A DNA stretch of 64,000 bases from Duganella flavida (GTDB lineage: Bacteria; Pseudomonadota; Gammaproteobacteria; Burkholderiales; Burkholderiaceae_D): the NCBI RefSeq assembly GCF_009857445.1, contig NZ_WWCN01000019.1, forward strand, positions 41,961-105,960, in the 5' to 3' direction. Positions within the stretch are counted from its first letter, which is position 1, and each line of letters begins with the position of its first letter. The translations under genes were made by a program, and so were the position numbers. The notes beneath the pieces are model-generated. The model was not told the origin of the DNA. It ran no database searches and worked only from the letters and a program-made list of their open reading frames with translations. Shown in pieces: positions 44,622-53,505 of the stretch.

Positions 44622-46174
44622 GATTTTTTATCGAGGGCGTTGATGGCCTGATGCAGCACGCCGCGCAGATCGCGCGCGGCGTCTACATCGATGCGGCCCA
44701 AGTCCAGATACAGATCGTGGCCGTCACCGGAATGGCTGAATACCTGCATGGTATTGCCGTCCGCATCCAGCAAGCCATCAATCGCATACGGCACCACTTC
44801 GCGCGCGATGCCTTTCATGTGCACCGGCGGCAGCGCGTGGCCCGAGGCGATGTCGCGCACCAGCGCAAAGGTTTCGTAGCTGGCCGCAATGCCGCCCGCC
44901 GGCGCGATCGATTGCAGGCGCGCCGCCAGATTGGCTTCCGCGCCGAGGATGGTGTAATCCATGCGGTCGTTGCTGCCGAAATTCCCTACATTGCAGTAGC
45001 CGGTGTTGATGCCCATGCGGACCAACAGCGGCGCTTCCACACCACGCTTGCGCCACTGCGCATTCAGTTCGGCCAGCGCGTTCTGCATCTCCACCGCCAT
45101 GCGCAAGCAGCTGCGCGCATCTTCCGCCGCCCCCTTGGTTTCGGGATCGCCGAAGAACACCAGCAGCGCATCGCCGATGAATTTGTCGATGGTCCCACCG
45201 TGCTGGATGGCGATGGTAGACATGGCGGTGAAGTATTCGTTAATCAGCTCCGTTAAAGCTTCCGGCTGCAGCGACTCGGTCAGCGCCGTGAAGTCCTTGA
45301 TATCGGAGAAGAAAATGGTCAGCTTTTTGCGCTGGGTGCGCAGCGATACTTCCATCTCGCCGCTGAAGATGCTCTTGTAAATTTGCGGCGACAGGTAGTG
45401 CGAGGTCTTCAGCGAGATCGAAGCAAGGAAGTCGTTGGCGTCGGTCAGTTCGCCGTTCATGCCGCGTATGACGGCGTTCTGGCGGCGCTGCAGCAGGATG
45501 AAGCCAAGCCCAATCACCGCCATCAGCAGGAAGTAAGCCAGGCTGTATTTGAAGGACCACAGGCTGGTGCTGATTTCGTTATGGATGTCGATTTCCTGCA
45601 GGCCGCGCACATCGCCGATTTTCCAGTCCTTTTTCGGGCTGTCCGGATGGCTGTTATGGCACTGGACGCAGGCAGCGGTCATCAGCACCGGTGCGGCAAG
45701 GCGTACTTGCGAGGCGGTGCCACTGCTGGTGGCGAGGATCAGCGGCGGCTGATCCGGTGCGGAGCGCAGTGACGCCAGCGACTTCTTTTCAAAGTCGTCC
45801 AGCGCGTGCGGCGCACGGCCGCGGAACGGATAGTCGGAGATGAAGCGGTAGCTGACGTTGGATTGCTTGTCCGCGATGACGTGACCGAGTTCCAGCGACA
45901 GCGTGGCCGGAATCGGAATCGCGCCCGGCACCGCCTCGTAATTGTGGATGATTTGCGTATCCTTGCCGTGGTTTTCCTGGATGCGGCCCACCACCGCGCT
46001 GCCGTAGTAGCTGCGGATGCTGGTGATCATGGAGTTGAGGTCTGCGGCCTGGCTGCGCAGGCGCTCCTCGGCGATATGCTGCGTATCCAGCCAGACCGCC
46101 AGCGGCAAGCCGGCCAGCAGCAGTATCAAAGCGGCGAGTGCGACACGTTCGTGGTGTTTGGCCGGCGTAGGCAT
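44618..46174 (-). CDS. Membrane adenylate/guanylate cyclase with heme-binding Tll0287-like sensor
   Basis: A 518-residue protein. TM1 (about 11-30) is followed by a periplasmic Tll0287-like domain with a c-type heme motif C169-V-Q-C172-H173 and the family tail DWKIGDVRG. TM2 (about 207-228) follows, then the catalytic domain (FFSDIKDFTAL; KFIGDALLVFFGDP; RMDYTILGAEANLAARLQ). It probably senses redox state or a gas through the heme and makes cAMP or cGMP. It lies 16 bp after the FHA gene and is the last gene of the minus-strand kinase operon. Confidence 0.88.
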   Translation of the reverse strand: MPTPAKHHERVALAALILLLAGLPLAVWLDTQHIAEERLRSQAADLNSMITSIRSYYGSAVVGRIQENHGKDTQIIHNYEAVPGAIPIPATLSLELGHVIADKQSNVSYRFISDYPFRGRAPHALDDFEKKSLASLRSAPDQPPLILATSSGTASQVRLAAPVLMTAACVQCHNSHPDSPKKDWKIGDVRGLQEIDIHNEISTSLWSFKYSLAYFLLMAVIGLGFILLQRRQNAVIRGMNGELTDANDFLASISLKTSHYLSPQIYKSIFSGEMEVSLRTQRKKLTIFFSDIKDFTALTESLQPEALTELINEYFTAMSTIAIQHGGTIDKFIGDALLVFFGDPETKGAAEDARSCLRMAVEMQNALAELNAQWRKRGVEAPLLVRMGINTGYCNVGNFGSNDRMDYTILGAEANLAARLQSIAPAGGIAASYETFALVRDIASGHALPPVHMKGIAREVVPYAIDGLLDADGNTMQVFSHSGDGHDLYLDLGRIDVDAARDLRGVLHQAINALDKKS

Positions 46175-46190
46175 GGCGCCGATGAAGTGT

Positions 46191-47720
46191 TCAGGCGGTG
46201 GACATGGCGTTGGCCGCCACGGTGCTGACCATGTCGCTGGCGCCGGTGCGGATGATCCAGTGCTCCGGATACGGATCGCTGGCGAAACGGGTGTGGCGTG
46301 GCACGCGGCTCAGTTTATCGAGCGAGACGGATGGCGCCAGCGCGGTCTCCTTGCCAGTCAATTGATCGAGATGCCAGAAACCGCCGTCGCGATGGAACAG
46401 CAGCGGCAGCGCAGCCGCATGCGGCGCGGCGGCAAACGATTTAACCGGATAGCCGGGATGCGTCTCGGGCGCGAGCAGGTAGAAGCTTTCGGCATTGGCG
46501 CCGTGATCCACGCGGTGCAGGATCACGCCGTGCGGCATGATGGCCGATACCGACAGGGTGACGATGCCCTTGATGCTGGCGCTGAATTCAATCCGCATGC
46601 CGAGCCGCAGCGCGGTCGGTTTGTGCTTGCCCGGCCAGACGCCGTCCAGCAGGATGCCATAGCGCGACACATCTTCAATTTCAAAACCGAGGCCGGAGCG
46701 GCGGATGATGGCGTGTCGTCCCGACAGGCGGCGCGTCAGGCCGTTGGTATCCTGGCCGTCGGCGGTGTAGTGGGTGAGCAGTACGTCCGCATCTGGATCG
46801 ACCAGTTCAAAACGGCCGATCACGCATTCTTCCATCGCAAACAGGCGAATCTGGCGCTGGGCGCCAGCTTCCGGCGCAGCGTTCACCAGCGAGGTGGCGG
46901 CGCTTGGATGCGGATGCAGCGCGGCTGCTTGCGGCATGTCGATTTCGATCAGGTCTTCATCCCACGCGATGGTGGAGAAACCCAGGTCCACTTTACCGGC
47001 CGGCGCGTTGAGGTCAAGATGCGCGATGCCGGCGTTGCGGGCGGTGACGTCGATATCGAGGCTGTCGCCACCTTGCGCGCTGACGCGGGCGATGGAGGCG
47101 TCGTCTGCCATCACGCGTACGTTCTTGTGGGTGCTGAGGAAGATGCGGTGGATCTCGGTCAGCGAGGCGTCGAGGCGCGGCACCAGGATCACGAAGGTGC
47201 ACACCCATTTGCGCGCGGCCAGGCCGGCGTGCTGACTAAGCAGCTCGATGCTGATCTGGTACTGGCCGTGCTCTTTGCCACGCGAGGAAAATTCGACAAA
47301 CACCGGACGCCATTCGCCGCCCACCGCGCGCACGAAGTGCTGGCGCGATGCGCCGTGCGGGATCAGATCCGATTGCAGTTGCAGCGTCAATTGCGGCGCG
47401 CAGGCTTCCGGCATGCCGCGCAGTTCCATCTTCAGCGTTTGGCGGCCGCCGGCGGCGCGCGGGTCGAAGCCGCTGATGTGCAGTTGCGGACGGCCGGCTT
47501 GGGCGCGTTGCAGCGGATGGGCGTAGTGCAGGGGGGCAGGTTCGGTAGCAGGGACGGCATCCAGCGCCGTGGCCGGAGAGGCGGCACGGGTGGTGCGCAA
47601 GGCGCTCAACAGATCGAAGCTGGAAGGCGCTGCTTGGGCGTGGCCGCCTTCGCAACTTTGCTCTCCCGGTAAGACCCAATAAGTGCAGTGCGGGTGCTGG
47701 GCATTACTGCATTTTTTCAT
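46191..47720 (-). CDS. FHA-domain protein with N-terminal Cys/His cluster
   Basis: A 509-residue cytoplasmic protein. The N-terminus holds a possible zinc knuckle (Cys4, Cys12, Cys23 and His27). A beta-rich middle region follows. An FHA domain lies at about 300-385, with TRRLSGRHAIIRRSGLGFEI and DVSRYGILLDG matching the phosphothreonine-binding S..H and N(Y)G loop region. FHA domains read Thr phosphorylation by Hanks kinases, so this is probably a target or adaptor of the operon's kinase/phosphatase. It lies 95 bp downstream of the PP2C gene. Confidence 0.75.
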   Translation of the reverse strand: MKKCSNAQHPHCTYWVLPGEQSCEGGHAQAAPSSFDLLSALRTTRAASPATALDAVPATEPAPLHYAHPLQRAQAGRPQLHISGFDPRAAGGRQTLKMELRGMPEACAPQLTLQLQSDLIPHGASRQHFVRAVGGEWRPVFVEFSSRGKEHGQYQISIELLSQHAGLAARKWVCTFVILVPRLDASLTEIHRIFLSTHKNVRVMADDASIARVSAQGGDSLDIDVTARNAGIAHLDLNAPAGKVDLGFSTIAWDEDLIEIDMPQAAALHPHPSAATSLVNAAPEAGAQRQIRLFAMEECVIGRFELVDPDADVLLTHYTADGQDTNGLTRRLSGRHAIIRRSGLGFEIEDVSRYGILLDGVWPGKHKPTALRLGMRIEFSASIKGIVTLSVSAIMPHGVILHRVDHGANAESFYLLAPETHPGYPVKSFAAAPHAAALPLLFHRDGGFWHLDQLTGKETALAPSVSLDKLSRVPRHTRFASDPYPEHWIIRTGASDMVSTVAANAMSTA

Positions 47721-47815
47721 GACAAACCGACCGATGGGATACCCGTCAGTTTATGCGGTTTTCACTCTGTTTGGCAAACTTTGCAACTCCTTTTTTCGGT
47801 CGGCCTGTGCGCCAA

Positions 47816-48877
47816 TCAAAAATGCGACGGAATTGGTGCGGTGGGGAGTGCTGTTTCGTCAACATTGCAGGCGAATCGCAGCACGATGGCGCTCAGGTTG
47901 TCGATGTGGAGTTGTGGCGGCGGGTTTTGGGCGTAGTCGTCGAACAGCGCATCTAACGCTGGCGCGGCGGCGGCGGCCAGCAGCGCCGGCCAGCGTTCGA
48001 TCCACGGCAGCGGGCGCGCGCAGGACCAGAAGCCGTCGGTCGCCAGCAGGTAGACTGCATCGTACCGTACGGTGAGTGCGCGGCGGTCGGCCATGTGATG
48101 CAGGAAGGGCGGCAGGTTGGTTGCGTCCAGCGGCAGCAGGCCGTCGTCCAGCACTTGTGGATTGGCGAAGGCGTTGCCGAGAATGTAGGCCTGCGAGATT
48201 TGCGCGCGATGCTCGCCGTGCACCTGCTGCCACCATTCGTCCTTGCCCAGCAGGCCGTGCATGGCGAAGGAGGTGGCTGGCACGTGGTCCACCGTCAGCG
48301 GTCGCGCAGCTTGCGCGCTGATTTCGTACAGGCGCGAATCGCCCACGTGGTACAGCATCGGCGCCTGGCCGGGCGGGATTTCGATCAGCGTGAGCGTGGT
48401 GCCGGGACGGCGGAAGGTGTCGTGGTCGTTCGGGCGGCTGAAGCTAGCTTGCAGTTCGCGGTGCAGCTGGTCGAGGCGTGTGCCCAGTTCCTCCAGTGTG
48501 GCGCAGGCGGGAATGGCCAGCAGGCCGGCGGCGACGGCTTCGGCGGCCTGTCGTCCGTGCCCGTGGCCGCCCATGCCGTCGAGGACTGCAAGACGCACAT
48601 GGCCTTGCGGCCAGTTGGGCAGCTGCGTGGTGTGCGGCGTTTGGTCGCGCAACAGGACGGCGCGGCCATCGGCGTCGATGAGCAGCAGGTTGTCCTGGTT
48701 CTCCGGCACTTGCAGCTTGCTGATGCTGGCCGCGCTGCGGGCGGCCACGTTCAGCGCGGGGCCGAAGTTAAGTTGATCGGTGATGCGTGTCATCGGTGCA
48801 GGCGCGGGCGCGCGGGATGCGAAAGGCCACAGCTTAGCCGAAAATATGCCGGCGGCGGTGGGTGGTGTGTGCGTCAT
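47816..48877 (-). CDS. PP2C-family Ser/Thr phosphatase
   Basis: A 353-residue protein from the ATG at 48877, in an ATGA overlap with the SH3 gene. Metal-binding motifs of PPM phosphatases are complete: ENQDNLLL (Asp62), LDGMGGHGHG (Asp100), HVGDSRLY, LLATDGFW and DNLSAIVL. It has no membrane helix, unlike actinobacterial PstP. It would reverse phosphorylation by the kinases encoded at 53502 and possibly 37342. A shorter start at the Met in PMTRITDQ is possible. Confidence 0.9.
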   Translation of the reverse strand: MTHTPPTAAGIFSAKLWPFASRAPAPAPMTRITDQLNFGPALNVAARSAASISKLQVPENQDNLLLIDADGRAVLLRDQTPHTTQLPNWPQGHVRLAVLDGMGGHGHGRQAAEAVAAGLLAIPACATLEELGTRLDQLHRELQASFSRPNDHDTFRRPGTTLTLIEIPPGQAPMLYHVGDSRLYEISAQAARPLTVDHVPATSFAMHGLLGKDEWWQQVHGEHRAQISQAYILGNAFANPQVLDDGLLPLDATNLPPFLHHMADRRALTVRYDAVYLLATDGFWSCARPLPWIERWPALLAAAAAPALDALFDDYAQNPPPQLHIDNLSAIVLRFACNVDETALPTAPIPSHF

Positions 48878-49392
48878 TCGCTGCTCCGGCGCAGCCACAG
48901 GCTGCTGGCCCAGCCGGTTTGTGCGTGGCCGTCGATGGTGGCGCTGATTTGCCACCAGTCGCCGTCGCGCTGGCCGGTAGGCGTGACGATGGCGCCGGCC
49001 GGCACCACGATGACGCGCGCGGCTTGCACACCTGGCGCGGCGCGCAAGTTCAGGTCGCGGTGGACGCGGAACGGCTGGCCGGCAGCGGCTGCGTGGTTCA
49101 CCTGGGCGTTGGCGCCGCACGGCGGCGCGAGTGCACAGCCGGTGCCTGGCGCTGTGCGTTCGCCACTGGGAGTGTCGACTTCCGCGCGTGTTTGGGCCAT
49201 CGCGGCGGCGGGGGCCTGCGTGGCGTACAAGATCAGGCTACCGAATCCCCACGCGCCGGCTACCATGATGAACAGTGCGCGCGCGTTGGGCCGCTTCCAC
49301 CAGCTGCGCGGCGTAAAGTAGGCGGCGAGGACCAAGGTGATCACGAGGCCCGCAGCAAACGCCGCGACGGCGTGGAGTTTGGCGGCATCCAT
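48874..49392 (-). CDS. Two-helix membrane protein with C-terminal SH3 domain
   Basis: A 172-residue protein. Two membrane helices (about 7-28 and 40-60) are followed by a Pro/Ala-rich linker and a bacterial SH3 fold (FRVHRDLNLRAAPGVQAARV, then DGDWWQISATIDG and GWASSLWL). If both helices span the membrane, the SH3 domain could lie on either face depending on topology. Bacterial SH3 domains often bind peptidoglycan, fitting a cell-wall-linked operon. It is between the FhaA-like and PP2C genes. Confidence 0.75.
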   Translation of the reverse strand: MDAAKLHAVAAFAAGLVITLVLAAYFTPRSWWKRPNARALFIMVAGAWGFGSLILYATQAPAAAMAQTRAEVDTPSGERTAPGTGCALAPPCGANAQVNHAAAAGQPFRVHRDLNLRAAPGVQAARVIVVPAGAIVTPTGQRDGDWWQISATIDGHAQTGWASSLWLRRSSE

Positions 49393-49398
49393 GATGGC

Positions 49399-51006
49399 TC
49401 AGGCCTCGAAGCGCAGCACGTAGTGGCCCGCCACCAGGTGATGCCCATGCGGTAGCAGGTAAGGCGCCTCGCCCACGCTGGCGACGAATTTCAGTTTGTC
49501 GTCCAGATGATAGAGCGCTTGCGTGGCGCTCAGGCGGCCGATGGTATACCCCTTGGCGACGGCCTCGAAACTGAACGCATTGCGCGACAGGCCGATACGA
49601 TCAGCGCTGGTGCTGTCCGCGCCATCTGCATGCTTGAGGAAGCGCGGCGAATCGAGCACGCGCAGTGTCGCCAGCATGGCGGAATTACGGCCGAAGGTGA
49701 AGCGCGCGCCGCTGGCGACGCCGTTGCTGATGGCTTGGGCCAGGCAGATGATGGCGCGGTAGCGGTCCGCCATTTCCGGCGCCGCAGGCAGCAGGCGCAG
49801 CGTGCGCGCGTCCACTGGCGAGAAAGTGGCGGGAGCTTCGATGCGTTGGCGGCCTTCGGCGGTGCAGGCGTATAGCTGGTCGGCCGCATCGACCATCAGG
49901 CTGATGGCCGGCTGGGCGTCGGTGGACAGTGCGAGGTCGCGGTTGAACGGCAGTTCCATCGCTTGCGCGCCGGTGTCGCGGTAGCGGCTCAGGCGCGGCA
50001 AGGCCAGCGCCACCAGACTGACGCGCTGCTGCGACACCGGCGCGTAAGTGGCGTCGCTTTCACCGGGACGGTTCGCCGGCTTGTGACCCGGCGCCGCAGG
50101 AACTGCTGTGAGGTCTATGCTGCCGTCGCCCCGGCGTGCATCCGGACCAGCGCTCACTCCAGCGGCCGCGCGCATGCCTGCGTTGCGGTATGCGCCGTCC
50201 ACCGCGACGGCTCCCATGCCAAGATTCGCACTGGTGTCTGCGCGCTTTTGCCAAACGGCGGGAGCGGCAGGTTCACTCTGCTGGCTTGCGCGCGCGGGCA
50301 TGCCAGCGGCGCGGGCGACTTTCAGCAGCAGGCGCTGGCCGTCCGGAGCCTTGATGGTGTAGTAGCCGCTGCGTGGATCGAAGCGGCAATCGAACGCGCC
50401 CTTGGGACGCATCTGCACTACCGGTACGGCGTCCGGACCGTCGTTGAGAATCAGCAGGCCGGCGTCGGCGCCGAAAGGCCAGCCCTGCGCCGGCACGCCG
50501 CCTTCACCGCCGATCAGTGCCAGTCGCTGGTTCGGATAAATCGCGCACACCGTATGCCAGATGGCGCTGTCGCGCGAGACGCTGACGTTGTACAGCACCT
50601 TCTCATCCGGCGCGGGCAAATACACGGCGTGGCCGAACTTGACCTCGATCTCGCCCGGCGCCAGCATGGTGTCGCCCACCACGTCGTAGCGCACCTCGTC
50701 GCCGCCCAGCAGGTCGCCGAAGTCCTTTTGATGCAGGACCGCCAGCGTTTGCGCGAGGTCGCGTGCGCGGGCGCCGCGCGTGAGGTGGTAGTCGTCGTCG
50801 ACATCTTCTTGCGGCAGCGTCAACGTCACATGCGAGAAGCAGCGCGTGGCGGCGCGGCCCTTGTGTTCTCGCGGGCTGCGTTCCAGCAGGTCACGCAGCA
50901 ATGGACGGCGCGAGAATAGCGCCAGGCCGGGCGTTTGCCAGATCGCCTCGGCGTTAAATACGTCCGGAATGCGTCCCAGGACGGCGTGTTGGACATAGGT
51001 TGGCAT
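49399..51006 (-). CDS. Possible FhaA-like protein of the SEDS operon
   Basis: A 535-residue cytoplasmic protein. The N-terminal region (about 30-130) has TLTLPQEDVDDDYHLTRGA, a helix, and RYDVVGDTMLAPGEIEVKF, which weakly resembles the FhaA N-terminal domain (DUF3662) of actinobacteria. A second beta domain (about 130-235), a low-complexity linker (about 235-320) and a C-terminal FHA-like part (about 440-535: RIGLSRNAFSFEAV, YTIGRLSATQALYHLDD) follow. The FHA consensus residues are only partly present. It is three bases downstream of the SEDS gene. Confidence 0.5.
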   Translation of the reverse strand: MPTYVQHAVLGRIPDVFNAEAIWQTPGLALFSRRPLLRDLLERSPREHKGRAATRCFSHVTLTLPQEDVDDDYHLTRGARARDLAQTLAVLHQKDFGDLLGGDEVRYDVVGDTMLAPGEIEVKFGHAVYLPAPDEKVLYNVSVSRDSAIWHTVCAIYPNQRLALIGGEGGVPAQGWPFGADAGLLILNDGPDAVPVVQMRPKGAFDCRFDPRSGYYTIKAPDGQRLLLKVARAAGMPARASQQSEPAAPAVWQKRADTSANLGMGAVAVDGAYRNAGMRAAAGVSAGPDARRGDGSIDLTAVPAAPGHKPANRPGESDATYAPVSQQRVSLVALALPRLSRYRDTGAQAMELPFNRDLALSTDAQPAISLMVDAADQLYACTAEGRQRIEAPATFSPVDARTLRLLPAAPEMADRYRAIICLAQAISNGVASGARFTFGRNSAMLATLRVLDSPRFLKHADGADSTSADRIGLSRNAFSFEAVAKGYTIGRLSATQALYHLDDKLKFVASVGEAPYLLPHGHHLVAGHYVLRFEA

Positions 51007-51009
51007 GAT

Positions 51010-53505
51010 TCAGACTCCTTCGGAAGATATCGCACTGAAGGTAAGCAGGGGGCAGAGGAAAAACAGCAAGTGACTGCCGCCAGCTGATAAGAAACTCATC
51101 GGCTGCCCCATGATCGGGAAGATGGCAAGGTTGGTACCCCACGAAAGCAGGAAGTGGCCGAGCACAAAGGCGCCGCCGCCGCACAGCATGAAGTAGCGGA
51201 AGCGGCCCAACCACGCATGGCGGAAGTTGCGCGCGCCGGCACCGTTGCGGTATGCGTGCAGGGCGGTCAGCACGATCCCGATCAAGAAGGCAGCTTGCAC
51301 GGCCCACAGCAGCAGGCCGCTCAACAAGCCGTGGCGATTGAGGAAGAACGAAGCTGCAAAGTCGTCCTGAACGGCGGGGATTTGCACCACGCTGCCCGCA
51401 GACTGGCCGAGCGCGCGCAGGCCCAGGCCATGGTCTGCGCCGAACCAGCCGCCATCTCCAATGGCGCGCGCGCCGAGTAGCAGTTGCTGGCCGGTGTGCG
51501 GATGTTCGGCGGGATTGAGCCAGACCAGAAAGCGGTCGGCGTAGAAGCCCCAGCGTATCAGGTCGTCCGTACCGTTAAGGCGCAGGTAGACGATGGCACT
51601 GATGGCGAGCAGCGCGCCACCTATCAGGATCGCGGACAGCCAGCGATTACGGGCGGCAATGGCGTAGGCCAGGCCCATGCCGGTGCTCCACACCAGCAGC
51701 AGGATCAGTGGCGAGAAGTCGTCTACCTGTACCAGCGCGAGGCCCAGCAGGGCAAGGAACAGCAGCGCAGGCGCGATCAGCTGCAGCCAGCGCGCGCCAC
51801 GGTCGGCCAGCCGCTGCGGGCCGCTGTGCCAGTGGAAGCGCAGGGCGAGGCCGTGGGCGGTAAGGGCGGTGAGGGCGAGTTTCGCCAGTTCGACCGGCTG
51901 CAGGTCGAACACGCCGGTTTCGTCGCCCCACAGGACTTGCGCGGCCAGTGCGGCCAGGGCGATGGCGGCGAACAGGGCGAGCATCCATTCGATGGTGCGT
52001 TGCTGGAGATGCGCGCCGCGCGCTGAGTGATAGCGCGCCCACAGTTGCAGCAGTCCGCCCAAGCCTGCGCCTATCGCCAGCATGGCGGCGGATTTTTGGT
52101 AGTAGCGCAGCCAGGACGATTCCGGCGCGCCGAGGCCCAGCTCCAATTGCGCCAGCAGGCCGAAGGCCAGCAGGACGACGCCTGCGGCTGTGGCCAGCGT
52201 CAAGCGGCCGGGCAGTGCGAGCCACAGCAGCAGCGCGCTGGCGCCGAGCAGTAGCGAGCAAGCCGCAGCAGGAGCAAAACCGGTCCGCTGCGCGACCAGT
52301 GCTATTAGCCCGGCGGCCAGCATGCCCATCGCAGCGATGAGCTTACCGGCTTGTGCCACTAGCTGCGAGCCTCCGCCGCGAACGGGCATCGCTGCGGATT
52401 GGGCGGCCGGCGCGGGTGTCTTGCGGCGTGCGGTTGCACCGGCGATCATGCCGGCTGCGCACAGCGCCAGGGCGATGTAGATGGCGTTGGCCGGGCCGCT
52501 GCTCCACAGCGCGCGCTGCTGCCACTGCCAGCTCACTTGCTCCGGCAGCCGCAGTTCCGGCTCGCTGTACAGCTTTACGTGGCGGCTTGGATGCAGCGTC
52601 AGTTGGTCGCCGCTGGCGGCGATCTGCAAGCGCGTGTGGCCAACCATGATCGCGTTCACGCCATCCAGCGACGCTTCCTGTTTGCGCAAATCCATAGCAC
52701 CGGCCAGCACGCCTGCGCGGTCGCCATCGGGATTGCCGGCACTGAGTTGCAAGCGTCCGTTCACTTGCGCGATTTGCGCTGCACCCGGCGTGACCTGCGC
52801 CAGTCCGAGACGGTTGTCGCAATACAGGTTGCCGCCAAACGTCAGCGGCCGCGCGACGGTCACGGGCATGATGCGGTTCCACAGTGACAGCGCCTTGCCG
52901 GCCAATCGTGCATCGGGGCAGTTGGCTTGCGGACGTCCATCGCGATACAGCACTGCGCCGTCGTAACGCCATTCATGGCCGTCGCGGGCGAAGGTTATCG
53001 AACCATCATTGGCGGAGCGGACCTCGAATACAGCGCCGTCGATCTGGAAGCGCTCCATTCCCTGCAAGGTCGCGCTGCCGAGACGCTGTTCTGAGCCATC
53101 ACGCATCAACACCACCTGCCTGGCGGTACTGAGATTGCGCACCAACCAGCTGCCATTTGCATCGCGGCGTAGCGAAAGATGATTGCGGTCGGTCTGCGGT
53201 GCAGCCAATTCGCGCTGGCCCAAGGTGATACTGTCGCCTGCACGCAGTTGGACCGTGATCGAGGAGGGCAGCCACGCCGCAGGGGCACGCAATAAAGCCA
53301 GTGCCTGCAGGCTGCACAGGCCTCCCAGCACCGCCAGCGTGAGCGCCATGAAGGCATTGCGGGCGATCGCTCCGGCCAGTATTGGCAGTATGCCGGTCAC
53401 GGTGCCGGTCACACTTTCTGCTAGCCGCTGGCCCAATGATGGACGCAACACCAGGCGATGCGGAACATTGCGCGTTGCCGCGCGAGCGTTGGAGGCCATC
53501 ATCAC
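51010..53505 (-). CDS. FtsW/RodA (SEDS) family protein with N-terminal FHA-like domain
   Basis: An 831-residue protein, about twice the usual SEDS length. TM1 (about 50-75) is followed by an FHA-like beta domain (about 82-165: SITLGQRELAAPQTDRNHLS, SWLVRNLSTA), a further extracytoplasmic-type region, and then multiple helices. SEDS motifs are FDLQPVELAKLAL, VQVDDFSPLILLL, the catalytic-position Asp715 in IPAVQDDFAASFFLNRHG, and MGQPMSFLSAGGSHLL. SEDS proteins polymerise lipid II into glycan strands together with a class B PBP; the PBP at 27823 is the nearest partner. It overlaps the kinase stop (ATGA). Confidence 0.85.
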   Translation of the reverse strand: MMMASNARAATRNVPHRLVLRPSLGQRLAESVTGTVTGILPILAGAIARNAFMALTLAVLGGLCSLQALALLRAPAAWLPSSITVQLRAGDSITLGQRELAAPQTDRNHLSLRRDANGSWLVRNLSTARQVVLMRDGSEQRLGSATLQGMERFQIDGAVFEVRSANDGSITFARDGHEWRYDGAVLYRDGRPQANCPDARLAGKALSLWNRIMPVTVARPLTFGGNLYCDNRLGLAQVTPGAAQIAQVNGRLQLSAGNPDGDRAGVLAGAMDLRKQEASLDGVNAIMVGHTRLQIAASGDQLTLHPSRHVKLYSEPELRLPEQVSWQWQQRALWSSGPANAIYIALALCAAGMIAGATARRKTPAPAAQSAAMPVRGGGSQLVAQAGKLIAAMGMLAAGLIALVAQRTGFAPAAACSLLLGASALLLWLALPGRLTLATAAGVVLLAFGLLAQLELGLGAPESSWLRYYQKSAAMLAIGAGLGGLLQLWARYHSARGAHLQQRTIEWMLALFAAIALAALAAQVLWGDETGVFDLQPVELAKLALTALTAHGLALRFHWHSGPQRLADRGARWLQLIAPALLFLALLGLALVQVDDFSPLILLLVWSTGMGLAYAIAARNRWLSAILIGGALLAISAIVYLRLNGTDDLIRWGFYADRFLVWLNPAEHPHTGQQLLLGARAIGDGGWFGADHGLGLRALGQSAGSVVQIPAVQDDFAASFFLNRHGLLSGLLLWAVQAAFLIGIVLTALHAYRNGAGARNFRHAWLGRFRYFMLCGGGAFVLGHFLLSWGTNLAIFPIMGQPMSFLSAGGSHLLFFLCPLLTFSAISSEGV

